Source: JAKVJE01 sp047722305 (GTDB lineage Bacteria > Actinomycetota > Actinomycetes > Actinomycetales > Microbacteriaceae). Taken from it: a stretch of 58,123 nt of DNA. Below the pieces are notes generated by a model. It saw only the letters and a list, made by a program, of their open reading frames with translations. It searched no databases and was not told the DNA's origin. Numbering within the stretch: position 1 is the first letter of the stretch; each line of letters opens with the position of its first letter. The translations under genes were made by a program, and so were the position numbers. The stretch lies in NCBI GenBank assembly GCA_047722305.1, contig JBDNYM010000009.1, positions 1 to 58,123 on the forward strand, in the 5' to 3' direction. This document shows, one piece after another, positions 1 through 7,469 of the stretch.

Positions 1-117
1 ATGACGCTCGGCAGCCTGAAATAGCCGTCGGGCGCCGTCGTCTCCCGCAACGGCCGCATGCGCGCCTCCCCCCCCCGCCCGGCCCGCCTGCCCCCCCAGC
101 CCGGCACCCACGGCTGG

Positions 118-930
118 GTGGTGCCCGCCGCCCCGGCCCCGGCCTTGTTGGCCGCCCAGGCGGCGGGCGTCATCCGCGAGCGCACCGGCGTCGACCGATT
201 CGACGTGGCGATCGTGCTGGGGTCGGGCTGGGGCGGCGCCGGGCAGCACCTCGGCAGCACCGTCGCCGTGCTGGATGCGGGCGAGGTGCCCGGATTCCAC
301 GCCTCCCCGGTGCCCGGGCACGCGGGCACGCTCACCGCCGTGCGGCTGCCAGACGGGCGCCACGCCCTGCTGGTCGCCGCCCGCACGCACTTCTACCAGG
401 AGCTCGGCGTGGACGCGGTCGCCCACCCCGTGCGCACCGCCGCCACACTGGGGGTCAAGGTGCTGGTGCTCACCAACGGCGCCGGGGGCATCGACCCGGC
501 CTGGACGCCCGGCACCCCGGTGCTGATCTCCGATCATGTCAACCTCACCGCCGCCACCCCGCTGCACGGCGCTGAGTTCGTCGACATGACCGATGCCTAC
601 GCGGCGCGACTGCGCGTCATCGCGCGCCAGGTCGATCCCACGCTCGACGAGGGCGTCTACGCGCAGTTCCGCGGCCCCCAGTACGAGACCCCGGCGGAGG
701 TGCGCATGGCCCGCGCGCTCGGCGCCGACATCGTGGGCATGTCGACGGCGCTGGAGACCATCGCCGCCCGCGCCTGCGGCCTGGAGGTGCTCGGGCTCTC
801 GCTCATCACCAACTCGGCGGCCGGGGTGCAGGACGCGCCGCTCAGCCACGCCGAAGTCATGGCCGCCGGCCGCGCCGCCGAGCCGCGGTGCTCGAAGCTG
901 CTCGCCGATATCGTCCTGGCGCTGCGCTGA
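118..930 (+). CDS. punA: Purine nucleoside phosphorylase
   Basis: Cytosolic purine salvage enzyme of the trimeric PNP family. It reversibly splits purine (deoxy)nucleosides with phosphate into the base and (deoxy)ribose-1-phosphate. Visible family motifs are the phosphate-site glycine turn LGSGWG near residue 33, the block QFRGPQYETPAEVR in the second half, the substrate-pocket stretch VGMSTALE and the LITNSAAG segment that carries the base-binding Asn. The length (270 aa from this start) is normal. The frame is open back to an ATG at 58, but those extra 20 residues are Pro-rich and lie over C-tracts. I therefore prefer the GTG pair at 118/121, although no clear Shine-Dalgarno or -10 box decides it. 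A phosphohexomutase follows 40 bp downstream, a pairing common in actinobacteria. The family call is sure and the start is not. Confidence 0.9.
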   Translation: MVPAAPAPALLAAQAAGVIRERTGVDRFDVAIVLGSGWGGAGQHLGSTVAVLDAGEVPGFHASPVPGHAGTLTAVRLPDGRHALLVAARTHFYQELGVDAVAHPVRTAATLGVKVLVLTNGAGGIDPAWTPGTPVLISDHVNLTAATPLHGAEFVDMTDAYAARLRVIARQVDPTLDEGVYAQFRGPQYETPAEVRMARALGADIVGMSTALETIAARACGLEVLGLSLITNSAAGVQDAPLSHAEVMAAGRAAEPRCSKLLADIVLALR

Positions 931-958
931 AGGTCCAGAAGTCACAGGTAACCCCTCG

Positions 959-964
959 TAGAAT
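959..964 (+). promoter_or_regulatory. -10 box of a leaderless promoter for the phosphohexomutase gene
   Basis: TAGAAT lies 6 nt before the ATG at 971 and there is no Shine-Dalgarno, so transcription probably starts at the start codon. Confidence 0.55.
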
Positions 965-970
965 CGCCCT

Positions 971-2659
971 ATGACTTCTTCCACCTCCCCCGACCTCATC
1001 TCCACCGCGCAGCACTGGCGCGACCAGGACCCGGATGTCCGCACCCGCCGCGCCCTGGGCGAGACCATTCAGGCCGCAGCCGCCGGCGACGAAGACGCCA
1101 CTGCCCTGCTGCACTCCTGGTTCGACGCCCGCATCCAGTTCGGCACGGCCGGCCTGCGCGGCAGCATGGGCCCGGGCCCGGCGCAGATGAACCGGGTGCT
1201 GGTCGGCCAGGCCGCCCTGGGCCTCAGCCGGTATCTCAGGCAGCGCGCCGAGGGCTCGACGCCGACGCTCGTGATCGGCTTCGACGGCCGCCACAACTCG
1301 GCCGTGTTCGCGCGCGATACCGCCGAGATTGCCGCCGCCGCAGGGGTGCACGCCGTGCTGGCGCCGCGTCCGCTGCCCACCCCGGTCACCGCCTACGCGC
1401 TGCGGGCGCTGGATGCGGACGCGGCCGTGATGGTGACCGCCAGCCACAACCCCGCCGCCGACAACGGCTACAAGGTGTACCTGGGCGGGGTCGACGCCGG
1501 GTCGCAGATCATCGCCCCGGCCGACGCCGAGATCTCGGCGCTGATCGAGCAGGTGGCGGCCGAGGAGCAGGTCGCGCTGCTGCCGCGCTCGGAGGACTAC
1601 GAGCTGCTGCCGCAGGCGATCGTCGACCAGTACGTGCACGACACCGCGAGCCTGGCCGGCCCCATCGACGGCCCCCGCAGCATCCGTCTGCTGTACACGG
1701 CGATGCACGGGGTGGGCTGGGAGATGACCTCCCGGGTGTTCGCGGCGGCCGGCTTCGAGACGCCGGCGATCGTGGAGGAGCAGATCTCCCCCGACCCCGA
1801 CTTCCCCACGGTGGCGTTCCCGAATCCGGAGGAGGCGGGCGCCCTCGACCACGCCTTCGCCGCGGCCGACCAGGTGCATCCCGACCTGATCATCGTCAAC
1901 GATCCCGACGCAGACCGATTCTCGGCGGCCGTCCCCGACGCCAGCGCGCCGCAGGGGTGGCGCCAGCTGACCGGCAACGAGGTGGGCTGGCTGCTGGCCG
2001 AGTCGATCGCGGCCGCGCACGAGGGCGAGTCGGAGCGCACACTGGCCTGCTCGCTGGTGTCGAGCCCGCTGCTGCAGCAGATCGCGGAGCGCCACGGCCT
2101 GAAGTACGCCGAGACCCTGACCGGGTTCAAGTACGTGAACCGGGTGCCGGGCCTGGTGTTCGGCTACGAGGAGGCGCTCGGCTACCTGGTGGACCCCCAG
2201 TTCGTGCGCGATAAGGACGGCGTCTCGGCATCGGTCGTGTTCGCCGCGCTGGCCGCCCGGCTCGCCGCCGAGGGACGTACGGTGCAGGATGCGCTGGATG
2301 GCCTGGCCCGCGAGTACGGCACCCGCGCCTCCGCCCAGGTGTCGGTACGCTTCGAGGACCGCACGCCGCTCGCCGCCCTGACCGCCGGGCTGCGGGAGAC
2401 GCCGCTGACCGAGATCGCCGGCCACCCGGTGGTGCGCCACGACGACCTGGCCCACGGCGGCGAACTGCCCCCGGCCGACATCCTGCGCTACTGGCTCGAC
2501 GATGGCACGCGGGTCATCGTGCGCCCGAGCGGCACTGAGCCGAAGCTCAAGGTGTATCTGGATGTGGTGGCCGCCGACGGCGACCCCGCCGACCGCGCGC
2601 GCCTGGCCCAGGAACGACTCGCCGCTCTCAAGGCCGATTGGCACGCGCGGCTGGCGTAG
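971..2659 (+). CDS. Phosphomannomutase/phosphoglucomutase (alpha-D-phosphohexomutase)
   Basis: Interconverts hexose-6-phosphate and hexose-1-phosphate in the cytosol, feeding sugar-nucleotide synthesis or nucleoside-derived sugar-1-phosphate use. All superfamily landmarks are present in order. The substrate loop FGTAGLRG lies near residue 58, the catalytic phosphoserine loop TASHNP at about 156-161 (Ser158), the Mg-binding loop DPDADR at about 311-316, a sugar-specificity loop with GYEEALGY near 400, and the phosphate-binding loop RPSGTEPK near 518. The length (562 aa) fits the long actinobacterial PMM/PGM group. The neighbouring purine phosphorylase and adenosine deaminase suggest a phosphopentomutase-like role in nucleoside salvage is also possible; sequence alone does not settle the sugar. 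The start is set by a -10 box 6 nt upstream. Confidence 0.9.
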   Translation: MTSSTSPDLISTAQHWRDQDPDVRTRRALGETIQAAAAGDEDATALLHSWFDARIQFGTAGLRGSMGPGPAQMNRVLVGQAALGLSRYLRQRAEGSTPTLVIGFDGRHNSAVFARDTAEIAAAAGVHAVLAPRPLPTPVTAYALRALDADAAVMVTASHNPAADNGYKVYLGGVDAGSQIIAPADAEISALIEQVAAEEQVALLPRSEDYELLPQAIVDQYVHDTASLAGPIDGPRSIRLLYTAMHGVGWEMTSRVFAAAGFETPAIVEEQISPDPDFPTVAFPNPEEAGALDHAFAAADQVHPDLIIVNDPDADRFSAAVPDASAPQGWRQLTGNEVGWLLAESIAAAHEGESERTLACSLVSSPLLQQIAERHGLKYAETLTGFKYVNRVPGLVFGYEEALGYLVDPQFVRDKDGVSASVVFAALAARLAAEGRTVQDALDGLAREYGTRASAQVSVRFEDRTPLAALTAGLRETPLTEIAGHPVVRHDDLAHGGELPPADILRYWLDDGTRVIVRPSGTEPKLKVYLDVVAADGDPADRARLAQERLAALKADWHARLA

Positions 2660-2672
2660 CGTCCTAGCGCGC

Positions 2673-2693
2673 TGGCAGCAGGATCTACTGCCA
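2673..2693. other. Short inverted repeat after the phosphohexomutase gene
   Basis: TGGCAG and CTGCCA arms (6 bp) are separated by 9 nt, 14 nt after the stop codon. The arms resemble the stem of the TTCTGCC/GGCAGAA repeat family found elsewhere in the window, so this may be a worn copy. There is no T-run. Confidence 0.3.
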
Positions 2694-2709
2694 CTGCCAA
2701 GCCGCCCGT

Positions 2710-2830
2710 CCGAAGTCAGGGGATCCGGCAGCTCGGGCGCTCACGCGCTGCCGAACTCAGGGGATCGGCCGAACTCCGGTGCCCGAGCCCCTGAGTTCGG
2801 CGAAGACCAGCCCAATCCCCTGAGTTTCGC
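2710..2830. repeat. Dispersed intergenic repeat, family 1, copy A
   Basis: Built from the unit CCGAACTCAGGGGATCGG and its reverse complement. A forward-like unit lies at 2710-2728, a forward unit at 2751-2768, a truncated forward unit at 2769-2777, and reverse units at about 2788-2800 and 2813-2829. The forward-forward-reverse-reverse order would fold into nested hairpins. It lies between the convergent phosphohexomutase and FMN-reductase genes. Two further copies lie at 32563-32644 and 39197-39278. Besides ending transcripts, a REP/MITE-like origin is possible. Confidence 0.75.
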
Positions 2831-2845
2831 AGCCGGGGAAACCCC

Positions 2846-3391
2846 TCAGCCGACCTGCTTGGCGACGAACGCGGCGAACCCGTCCATCCATCCCTGCAGG
2901 AACTGCTGCGTGCCCGGGTTGAAGGTGGTCTCGCCGGTGTACAGGGTGTCGGTCTGCTGGATGTACAGCTCGGGCTGCGAGTACAGGGGGGCGTTGAAGA
3001 AGTTGAGGATGTTGCGCAGGTGGGCCTGCGCGAGCGCGGTGCCGATGGGGCCGAGCGAGATGCCGGCGATGGCGGACGGCTTGCCGAGTACGCCGGCGCC
3101 GTAGGGGCGGGAGGCCCAGTCGATGGCGTTCTTCAGCACGCCGGGGACGGACCGGTTGTATTCGGGGGTGACGTAGAGCAGGGCGTCGACATCGGCGATG
3201 GACTGCTTGAGCTGCAGGGCGACGTCGGGGTAGTCGGCATCGAAGTCGTAGCTGTAGAAAGGCAGCGAGGCGATGTCGATGTCCACGAACTTGAGGTTTG
3301 CGGGGGCCAGCCCGGTGAGGGCGGTGGCGAAGCGGCGGTTGATGGAGTGCTGGGCGATACTGCCCACGATGGTTCCAACAGTGTAGGTCAT
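2846..3391 (-). CDS. NAD(P)H-dependent FMN reductase (flavodoxin-like fold)
   Basis: A 181-aa flavin reductase of the YieF/ChrR/SsuE-type family. It uses NAD(P)H and bound FMN for two-electron reduction of quinones, chromate or free flavin in the cytosol. The N-terminal phosphate-binding loop reads VGSIAQHSINRRFA, and the family hallmark PEYNRSVPGVLKNAIDW is at about residue 76-92. The ATG at 3391 is chosen because GGAGA sits 5 nt before it and the protein starts directly with the first beta strand; the frame is open further upstream without homology. It is a single gene facing the phosphohexomutase gene. An inverted repeat 37 bp upstream of the start may be an operator. The substrate is not predictable. 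Confidence 0.88.
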   Translation of the reverse strand: MTYTVGTIVGSIAQHSINRRFATALTGLAPANLKFVDIDIASLPFYSYDFDADYPDVALQLKQSIADVDALLYVTPEYNRSVPGVLKNAIDWASRPYGAGVLGKPSAIAGISLGPIGTALAQAHLRNILNFFNAPLYSQPELYIQQTDTLYTGETTFNPGTQQFLQGWMDGFAAFVAKQVG

Positions 3392-3427
3392 GTTGTCTCC
3401 TGGAGTCTGCCGCGGCGCGGCGTCAAA

Positions 3428-3443
3428 ACTTGCACATACAAGT
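3428..3443. promoter_or_regulatory. Possible operator of the FMN reductase gene
   Basis: Inverted repeat ACTTG-N6-CAAGT, 37 bp upstream of the start codon. Redox genes of this type are often run by a nearby MarR/HxlR-type repressor, but no regulator gene is adjacent here. Confidence 0.3.
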
Positions 3444-3547
3444 ATCGGGCTGCGCACCTCGGTTGTCCAGTTGACGTGCACAGATGCGGCCAACTGTCAG
3501 CCCGCATTCAGCTGATGCAACGCACCAGGCAGGCGACACCGCGGCCC

Positions 3548-4648
3548 TCAGCCACTGCACAGCTCCGCGTACCCGGCCTGCACGCTCTCGGTGAGCTGCT
3601 GGCGCTGCTCCGCGGGCAGAAACGCCGTGTCAACGGCGTTGAGCGTCAGCGTCTCCAGGTCGTCGATCCCGTACCCGAACGTATCGGCGACCAGCGCAAG
3701 CTCGCGTGTGAGCGTGGTACCCGATTGCAGGCGGTTGTCGACGTGCACGCTGACGTTCATGCCCAGCTGGTAGAAGAGGTCGAGCGGGTGGTCGGCGAGC
3801 TCCGCAGCCGGTCGGGGAATGGCGCCGGTCTGCAGGTTGGATGTCGGGCAGGCCTCGATGCCGATCCCCCGGTCGAGCACCCACTGGGCGACGGGTCCGA
3901 GCGTGGCGTAGCCGTCGTCGTCCACTTCGATGTCGTCGATCAGGCGGGTGCCGTGCCCGAGACGCAGGGCGCGCCCGTCGACGATGGCGGAGGCGATGGA
4001 GTCGAGGCCGGCCGCCTCGCCCGCGTGCACGGTGACCGGGACGAACGCGGCGGCCAGAGCGTCGAAGGCGGTAGCCAGCCGCGCCGGCGGGTACCCCGCC
4101 TCGGGGCCGGCGATGTCGAAGCCGGCCACGCCGTCCCCGATCAGGTCGACGGCGAGCGCGGCCACTTCGTCGGCACGGTCGTTCTGCCGCATCGCGCACA
4201 GGATCTGGGTGGCCTGGATGGAGCCCCCGGCGGCGTGCACCCGGCGCGTTCCGTCTTCGAGGCCGTCGGCGACCGCATCCACCGCCTCCCGCATGCCGAG
4301 CCCGGCGCGGGTGCAGAGTTCCGGCGCCCAGCGCACCTCGGCGTACACGATGCCGTCGGCCGCGGCATCCTGCACGTACTCGCCGGCGACGCGGCGCAGC
4401 GAGGCGGCATCCTGCAGCAGGGCGACGGTGAGGTCAAAAGTCCCAAGATACGAGGGCAGGTCGCTGCGGCTCGACTGCTCCACGAACCAGCGGGCGAGGC
4501 CGCGCGGAGTAGCGGCGGGCAGCTCGATTCCAGCCGCGGAGGCCAGGTCGATGATGGTGGACGGGCGCAGCGCGCCGTCGAGGTGGTCGTGCAGGCTGAC
4601 CTTGGGCAGGGCGGCGATGTCGACGCCGTCGAGGCGATAGGCGGACAT
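3548..4648 (-). CDS. add: Adenosine deaminase
   Basis: Zinc-dependent deamination of (deoxy)adenosine to (deoxy)inosine, which the upstream purine nucleoside phosphorylase can then split. Metal and catalytic motifs are all seen: HDHLDGA (His20 and His22), the HAGEA motif near residue 208, RLGHG, EACPTSN, and the final metal-binding Asp in VSVHVDNRLQSGT. The DN in that motif replaces the DD/DP of classical enzymes and is usual in actinobacterial adenosine deaminases. The length (366 aa) is typical. The gene is transcribed alone, towards the FMN reductase gene. A TAGGCT -10 box ends 6 nt before the ATG and there is no ribosome binding site, so the mRNA is probably leaderless. Confidence 0.93.
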   Translation of the reverse strand: MSAYRLDGVDIAALPKVSLHDHLDGALRPSTIIDLASAAGIELPAATPRGLARWFVEQSSRSDLPSYLGTFDLTVALLQDAASLRRVAGEYVQDAAADGIVYAEVRWAPELCTRAGLGMREAVDAVADGLEDGTRRVHAAGGSIQATQILCAMRQNDRADEVAALAVDLIGDGVAGFDIAGPEAGYPPARLATAFDALAAAFVPVTVHAGEAAGLDSIASAIVDGRALRLGHGTRLIDDIEVDDDGYATLGPVAQWVLDRGIGIEACPTSNLQTGAIPRPAAELADHPLDLFYQLGMNVSVHVDNRLQSGTTLTRELALVADTFGYGIDDLETLTLNAVDTAFLPAEQRQQLTESVQAGYAELCSG

Positions 4649-4654
4649 GCGCTC

Positions 4655-4660
4655 AGCCTA
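4655..4660 (-). promoter_or_regulatory. -10 box of a leaderless promoter for add
   Basis: TAGGCT on the minus strand, 6 nt before the ATG at 4648. Confidence 0.5.
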
Positions 4661-4788
4661 GATGATGCGGGCGGCCCAGCACAGGGCTATCGCACCGCCG
4701 AGCGGCGGCAGACGGCATTCGCTGACAGCGCAGCCATCCATATCGGCATCGCCCGCAGCGCCTCGCGCGCCAGCAGCGCGACTCGCGA

Positions 4789-5910
4789 CTACAGCACTTC
4801 CCCGTCGCCGTGGGTGCGCACCATGTTGACCATGCCCTTCACCTTCTGGGCGTTGCGCCCGGTGGTGACCAGCAGCACGTCGGGGGTGTCGACCACGACG
4901 ACATCGTCGATGCCGGCCAGGCAGATAAGGCGGTCGGACTCCCCCACCACCACACCGGTGCTGGAGTCGGCGAGCACCTTAGTGGCACCCCCCAGCACGG
5001 CCAGGTTGCCGGGGTTGCGGCGGCGGATCTGCCGGGCGACCGCGGAGAAGTCGCCCACGTCATCCCAGTCGAAGTCGCCGGGCAGCACGGCCACGCGGCC
5101 GGCGGCGGCCACCGGCTCGGCGATGGCGTAGTCGATGGCGATCTTTTCGAGCCCGGGCCAGGCCTCCGCGACGACAGCGGCGCGCTGCTCGGGCGCGGCA
5201 GACACGATGCGGGTGATCTGCTGGTGCAGCTGCGGCTTCGATTCGTGCAACCACTCCAGCAGCTGGGCGGCGGGGGCGAGGAACATGCCGGCGTTCCAGA
5301 GGTACTCGCCGGAGTGGAAGTACCGCTCGGCGACGCGTTCCTGCGGCTTCTCGACGAAGCTGCGCACGCTGCGGGCGTGCGGCGCCCCCTCGACCGGCAG
5401 CGCCCCGTTGGTCTGGATGTACCCGAAGGCGGTGGACGGGGCCGTCGGCGTGATCCCGATGGTCGTGAGGTACCCGGCGGCCGCGACGCGCTCGGCCTCG
5501 GCCACCACGCGGCGGAACTCGGGCTCGTCGCCGATGAGATGGTCGGCGGGGAACGACCCCACGATGGCGCCGGGATGGTCGCGCTCGATGACGGCGGCCG
5601 CATAGCAGATGGCGGCGGTAGATTCGCGCGGCTGAGGCTCGACCAGCAGGTGGTCGGCGGGCAGATCGGGCAGCTGAGCGGTCACGGCGGCACGGTGTTT
5701 GACGCCGGTGACCACGTAGATATGGTCGGGGCCGACGGCGGGCAGCAACCGTCGCCACGTCCCCTGCAGCAAGGAGCGCCCTTGACCGGTCAGGTCGTGC
5801 AGGAATTTCGGGGAGTCGGCCCGGGACAGCGGCCAGAGCCGGGAGCCGATGCCTCCGGCGGGGATGATGGCATAGAAGCAAGAGCCATTGAGGCCTGGGA
5901 ACGTCGACAC
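4789..5910 (-). CDS. manC: Mannose-1-phosphate guanylyltransferase
   Basis: Makes GDP-mannose from mannose-1-phosphate and GTP for cell-wall glycans and protein glycosylation. The nucleotidyltransferase signature GGIGSRLWPLSRADSPK occurs in the first 35 residues, followed by EPQPRESTAA, FPADHL, the metal/substrate motif FVEKP and the segment WNAGMF. FDWDDVGDF is the late family motif. The protein (373 aa) is a single-domain enzyme without the isomerase domain of bifunctional ManC. The frame is open far upstream, but homology begins just after the GTG at 5910, which has a -10 box (TAGACT) 8 nt upstream. The phosphohexomutase at 971 is the obvious supplier of mannose-1-phosphate. The start is moderately sure and the function is sure. 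Confidence 0.9.
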   Translation of the reverse strand: MSTFPGLNGSCFYAIIPAGGIGSRLWPLSRADSPKFLHDLTGQGRSLLQGTWRRLLPAVGPDHIYVVTGVKHRAAVTAQLPDLPADHLLVEPQPRESTAAICYAAAVIERDHPGAIVGSFPADHLIGDEPEFRRVVAEAERVAAAGYLTTIGITPTAPSTAFGYIQTNGALPVEGAPHARSVRSFVEKPQERVAERYFHSGEYLWNAGMFLAPAAQLLEWLHESKPQLHQQITRIVSAAPEQRAAVVAEAWPGLEKIAIDYAIAEPVAAAGRVAVLPGDFDWDDVGDFSAVARQIRRRNPGNLAVLGGATKVLADSSTGVVVGESDRLICLAGIDDVVVVDTPDVLLVTTGRNAQKVKGMVNMVRTHGDGEVL

Positions 5911-5918
5911 AACGGTTG

Positions 5919-5942
5919 AGTCTAACCGGCGGGTCCTACACT
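5919..5942. promoter_or_regulatory. Interlocked divergent promoters of manC and the DUF218 gene
   Basis: A minus-strand TAGACT (5919-5924) lies 8 nt before the manC GTG. A plus-strand TACACT (5937-5942) lies 7 nt before the ATG at 5950. Only 12 bp separate the two boxes, so each -35 region must fall on or beside the other gene's -10. Confidence 0.5.
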
Positions 5943-5949
5943 CCTCTTC

Positions 5950-6501
5950 ATGTCCACTGGGAAGACCCGCCGTCATCACCCCGTGCTGCGCGGACTGGTG
6001 GCGGCGGTCATCTGCCTGGCGACGCTCTTCGCCGCCTCGCTGCCGTTGTACGTCTTCCCCCCGCAGTCGGCGCCGAAGCCGGCGGATGTGGTGTTCGTCA
6101 TCGGGCCGCCGCGCTGGTGGCGCATCGTCTGGGCCCGCCGACTGATCGCCGCCGGAGATGCCCGGGCCCTGATGATCTCCGTGCCCGACCCGGCCAGTGA
6201 GCCCGCCTGCCACGCCCAGCAGAGCTATCCCGTGTTCTGCCAGAGGGTCACCCCGTTCACGACGCAAGGCGAGGCCCGCTGGCTCCAGGGGGCGATGGCC
6301 CGCCATGGCTGGAACCGGGCGATTGTCATCACGACGACCCCCCACGTGGTGCGCACCCGCCTGGTCATGGACCGCTGCGTCCCCAGCGGCGTGCAGGTGG
6401 TGGGGCGCCCGACCGACCTCACCCTGGGCGACTGGGCCTACCAGTACGCCTACCAGACGGGGGCGTTCTTCAAGGCGTTCTTCGTCACCGACACGTGCTG
6501 A
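5950..6501 (+). CDS. YdcF/SanA-like DUF218 protein with N-terminal membrane anchor
   Basis: A 183-aa protein with one N-terminal transmembrane segment (about residues 14-36), followed by an extracytoplasmic DUF218 domain. Family features seen are the ADVVFVIG first strand, the TTQGEARWL helix start and the RAIVITTTPHVVRTRLV strand-helix unit. Relatives include ElyC, SanA and YdcF, linked in other bacteria to envelope precursor (lipid-carrier) metabolism; the biochemical activity of this subgroup is not established. It shares a very compact divergent promoter with manC, which supports an envelope role. Start: the ATG sits 7 nt after a TACACT -10 box with no ribosome binding site. Confidence 0.75.
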   Translation: MSTGKTRRHHPVLRGLVAAVICLATLFAASLPLYVFPPQSAPKPADVVFVIGPPRWWRIVWARRLIAAGDARALMISVPDPASEPACHAQQSYPVFCQRVTPFTTQGEARWLQGAMARHGWNRAIVITTTPHVVRTRLVMDRCVPSGVQVVGRPTDLTLGDWAYQYAYQTGAFFKAFFVTDTC

Positions 6502-6535
6502 GTGCGATCTGAGGGCTGTCGGTGAGCACTCCCCG

Positions 6536-6541
6536 TACGCT
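6536..6541 (+). promoter_or_regulatory. -10 box of a leaderless promoter for the YihY/BrkB gene
   Basis: TACGCT lies 6 nt before the ATG at 6548. Confidence 0.45.
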
Positions 6542-6547
6542 GGACGC

Positions 6548-7456
6548 ATGAAACAGCTGCAGCAGCGGATCGAGCGCCTCGTCGCCTGGTGGAACGGGAC
6601 GCTACCGGGCCGCACCCTGGCCCGGTACGCCGAGCGCCACGGCGGGCTGATCGCCAGCGGGCTGGCCTACAGCCTGCTGTTCGCGTTCTTCGCCGGGGTG
6701 TGGACGCTGTTCAGCATCCTGGGCCTGATCGTCTCCGGCAATCAGAACCTGCTCGGTCAGCTGATCACGGTGCTGAACCGCGCCGTTCCCGGCTTGGTGT
6801 CTTCGGGAGGGTCCGGCAACGGAGTGGTTTCGTCCGCGACACTCACCCAGGCCTCGACCACGCTGACGTGGACGGGTGCGGTATCGCTGGTGGCGTTCTG
6901 GTGGACGATCACCGGCTGGATGGGGGCGACCCGCAGCGGGGTGCGCGACATGTTCGATCGCACCGGCGATGAGCCCAATATGGTGCGCGCGCGGCTGCGC
7001 GACACCGGGGCGGCGCTGCTGGTGGGGGCGCTGTTCGTGGTGTCGGCGGCGATGATGGCCCTGGCCGCGGGCGCGGCCAAGCTGGTGGCGAACCTGCTCG
7101 GCGTCGGGGGCGGCAGCATCTGGACCTCATTCACCATCGACATCGCCGGTTTCGTGGTGACCGTCGCAGCCGACACCCTGCTGCTGGCGGTGATCTTCGG
7201 CATCGTGACCCGAGTGCCGTCTACGCCCCGGCACGCCTGGACGGTGTCGCTGCTAGGAGGGGCGGCGATCGCGGTGCTGCAGGTGCTGGGCACCCGGCTG
7301 CTGGGCGGGGCGAGCTCGAACCCGCTGCTGGCCCCGTTCGCCGCGATCATCGGCGTGCTCATCTGGTTCAACCTGATCAGCCAGATCGTGATGCTCAGCA
7401 GCGCCCTGCTGGCGCAGCTGACCGCGGACCGGGCGCGTCGGGCCGAGGTGTCCTGA
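6548..7456 (+). CDS. YihY/BrkB family inner membrane protein
   Basis: An integral membrane protein of 302 aa with about six transmembrane segments. They lie roughly at residues 35-60, 105-125, 150-175, 200-225, 240-258 and 262-290, with a Ser/Gly-rich loop (VSSGGSGNGVVSS) after the first. The pattern ASGLAYSLLFAFFAGVW near the N-terminus and the late segment IIGVLIWFNLISQIVMLSSA match the YihY/virulence factor BrkB family. The old name RNase BN is a misnomer for this family, and its molecular function is unknown. The ATG at 6548 lies 6 nt after TACGCT and gives a normal family length; the longer upstream reading runs across the DUF218 gene in another frame and is rejected. Confidence 0.85.
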   Translation: MKQLQQRIERLVAWWNGTLPGRTLARYAERHGGLIASGLAYSLLFAFFAGVWTLFSILGLIVSGNQNLLGQLITVLNRAVPGLVSSGGSGNGVVSSATLTQASTTLTWTGAVSLVAFWWTITGWMGATRSGVRDMFDRTGDEPNMVRARLRDTGAALLVGALFVVSAAMMALAAGAAKLVANLLGVGGGSIWTSFTIDIAGFVVTVAADTLLLAVIFGIVTRVPSTPRHAWTVSLLGGAAIAVLQVLGTRLLGGASSNPLLAPFAAIIGVLIWFNLISQIVMLSSALLAQLTADRARRAEVS

Positions 7457-7469
7457 CCCCTCCGCGGAC

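Noticed and set aside
1..24. Seven-codon frame ATG...TAG at the left edge
   Set aside because: Too short, and possibly the tail of a gene outside the window; nothing in it can be identified.
857..2644. Long minus-strand frame opposite the phosphohexomutase gene
   Set aside because: A GC-rich shadow: low-complexity Gly/Arg/Val translation, no recognisable domain, and it lies entirely over a well-conserved gene.
3020..5131. Plus-strand frame of about 700 codons over the FMN reductase, add and manC
   Set aside because: Spans three conserved minus-strand genes and their spacers; a typical antisense open frame of high-GC DNA.
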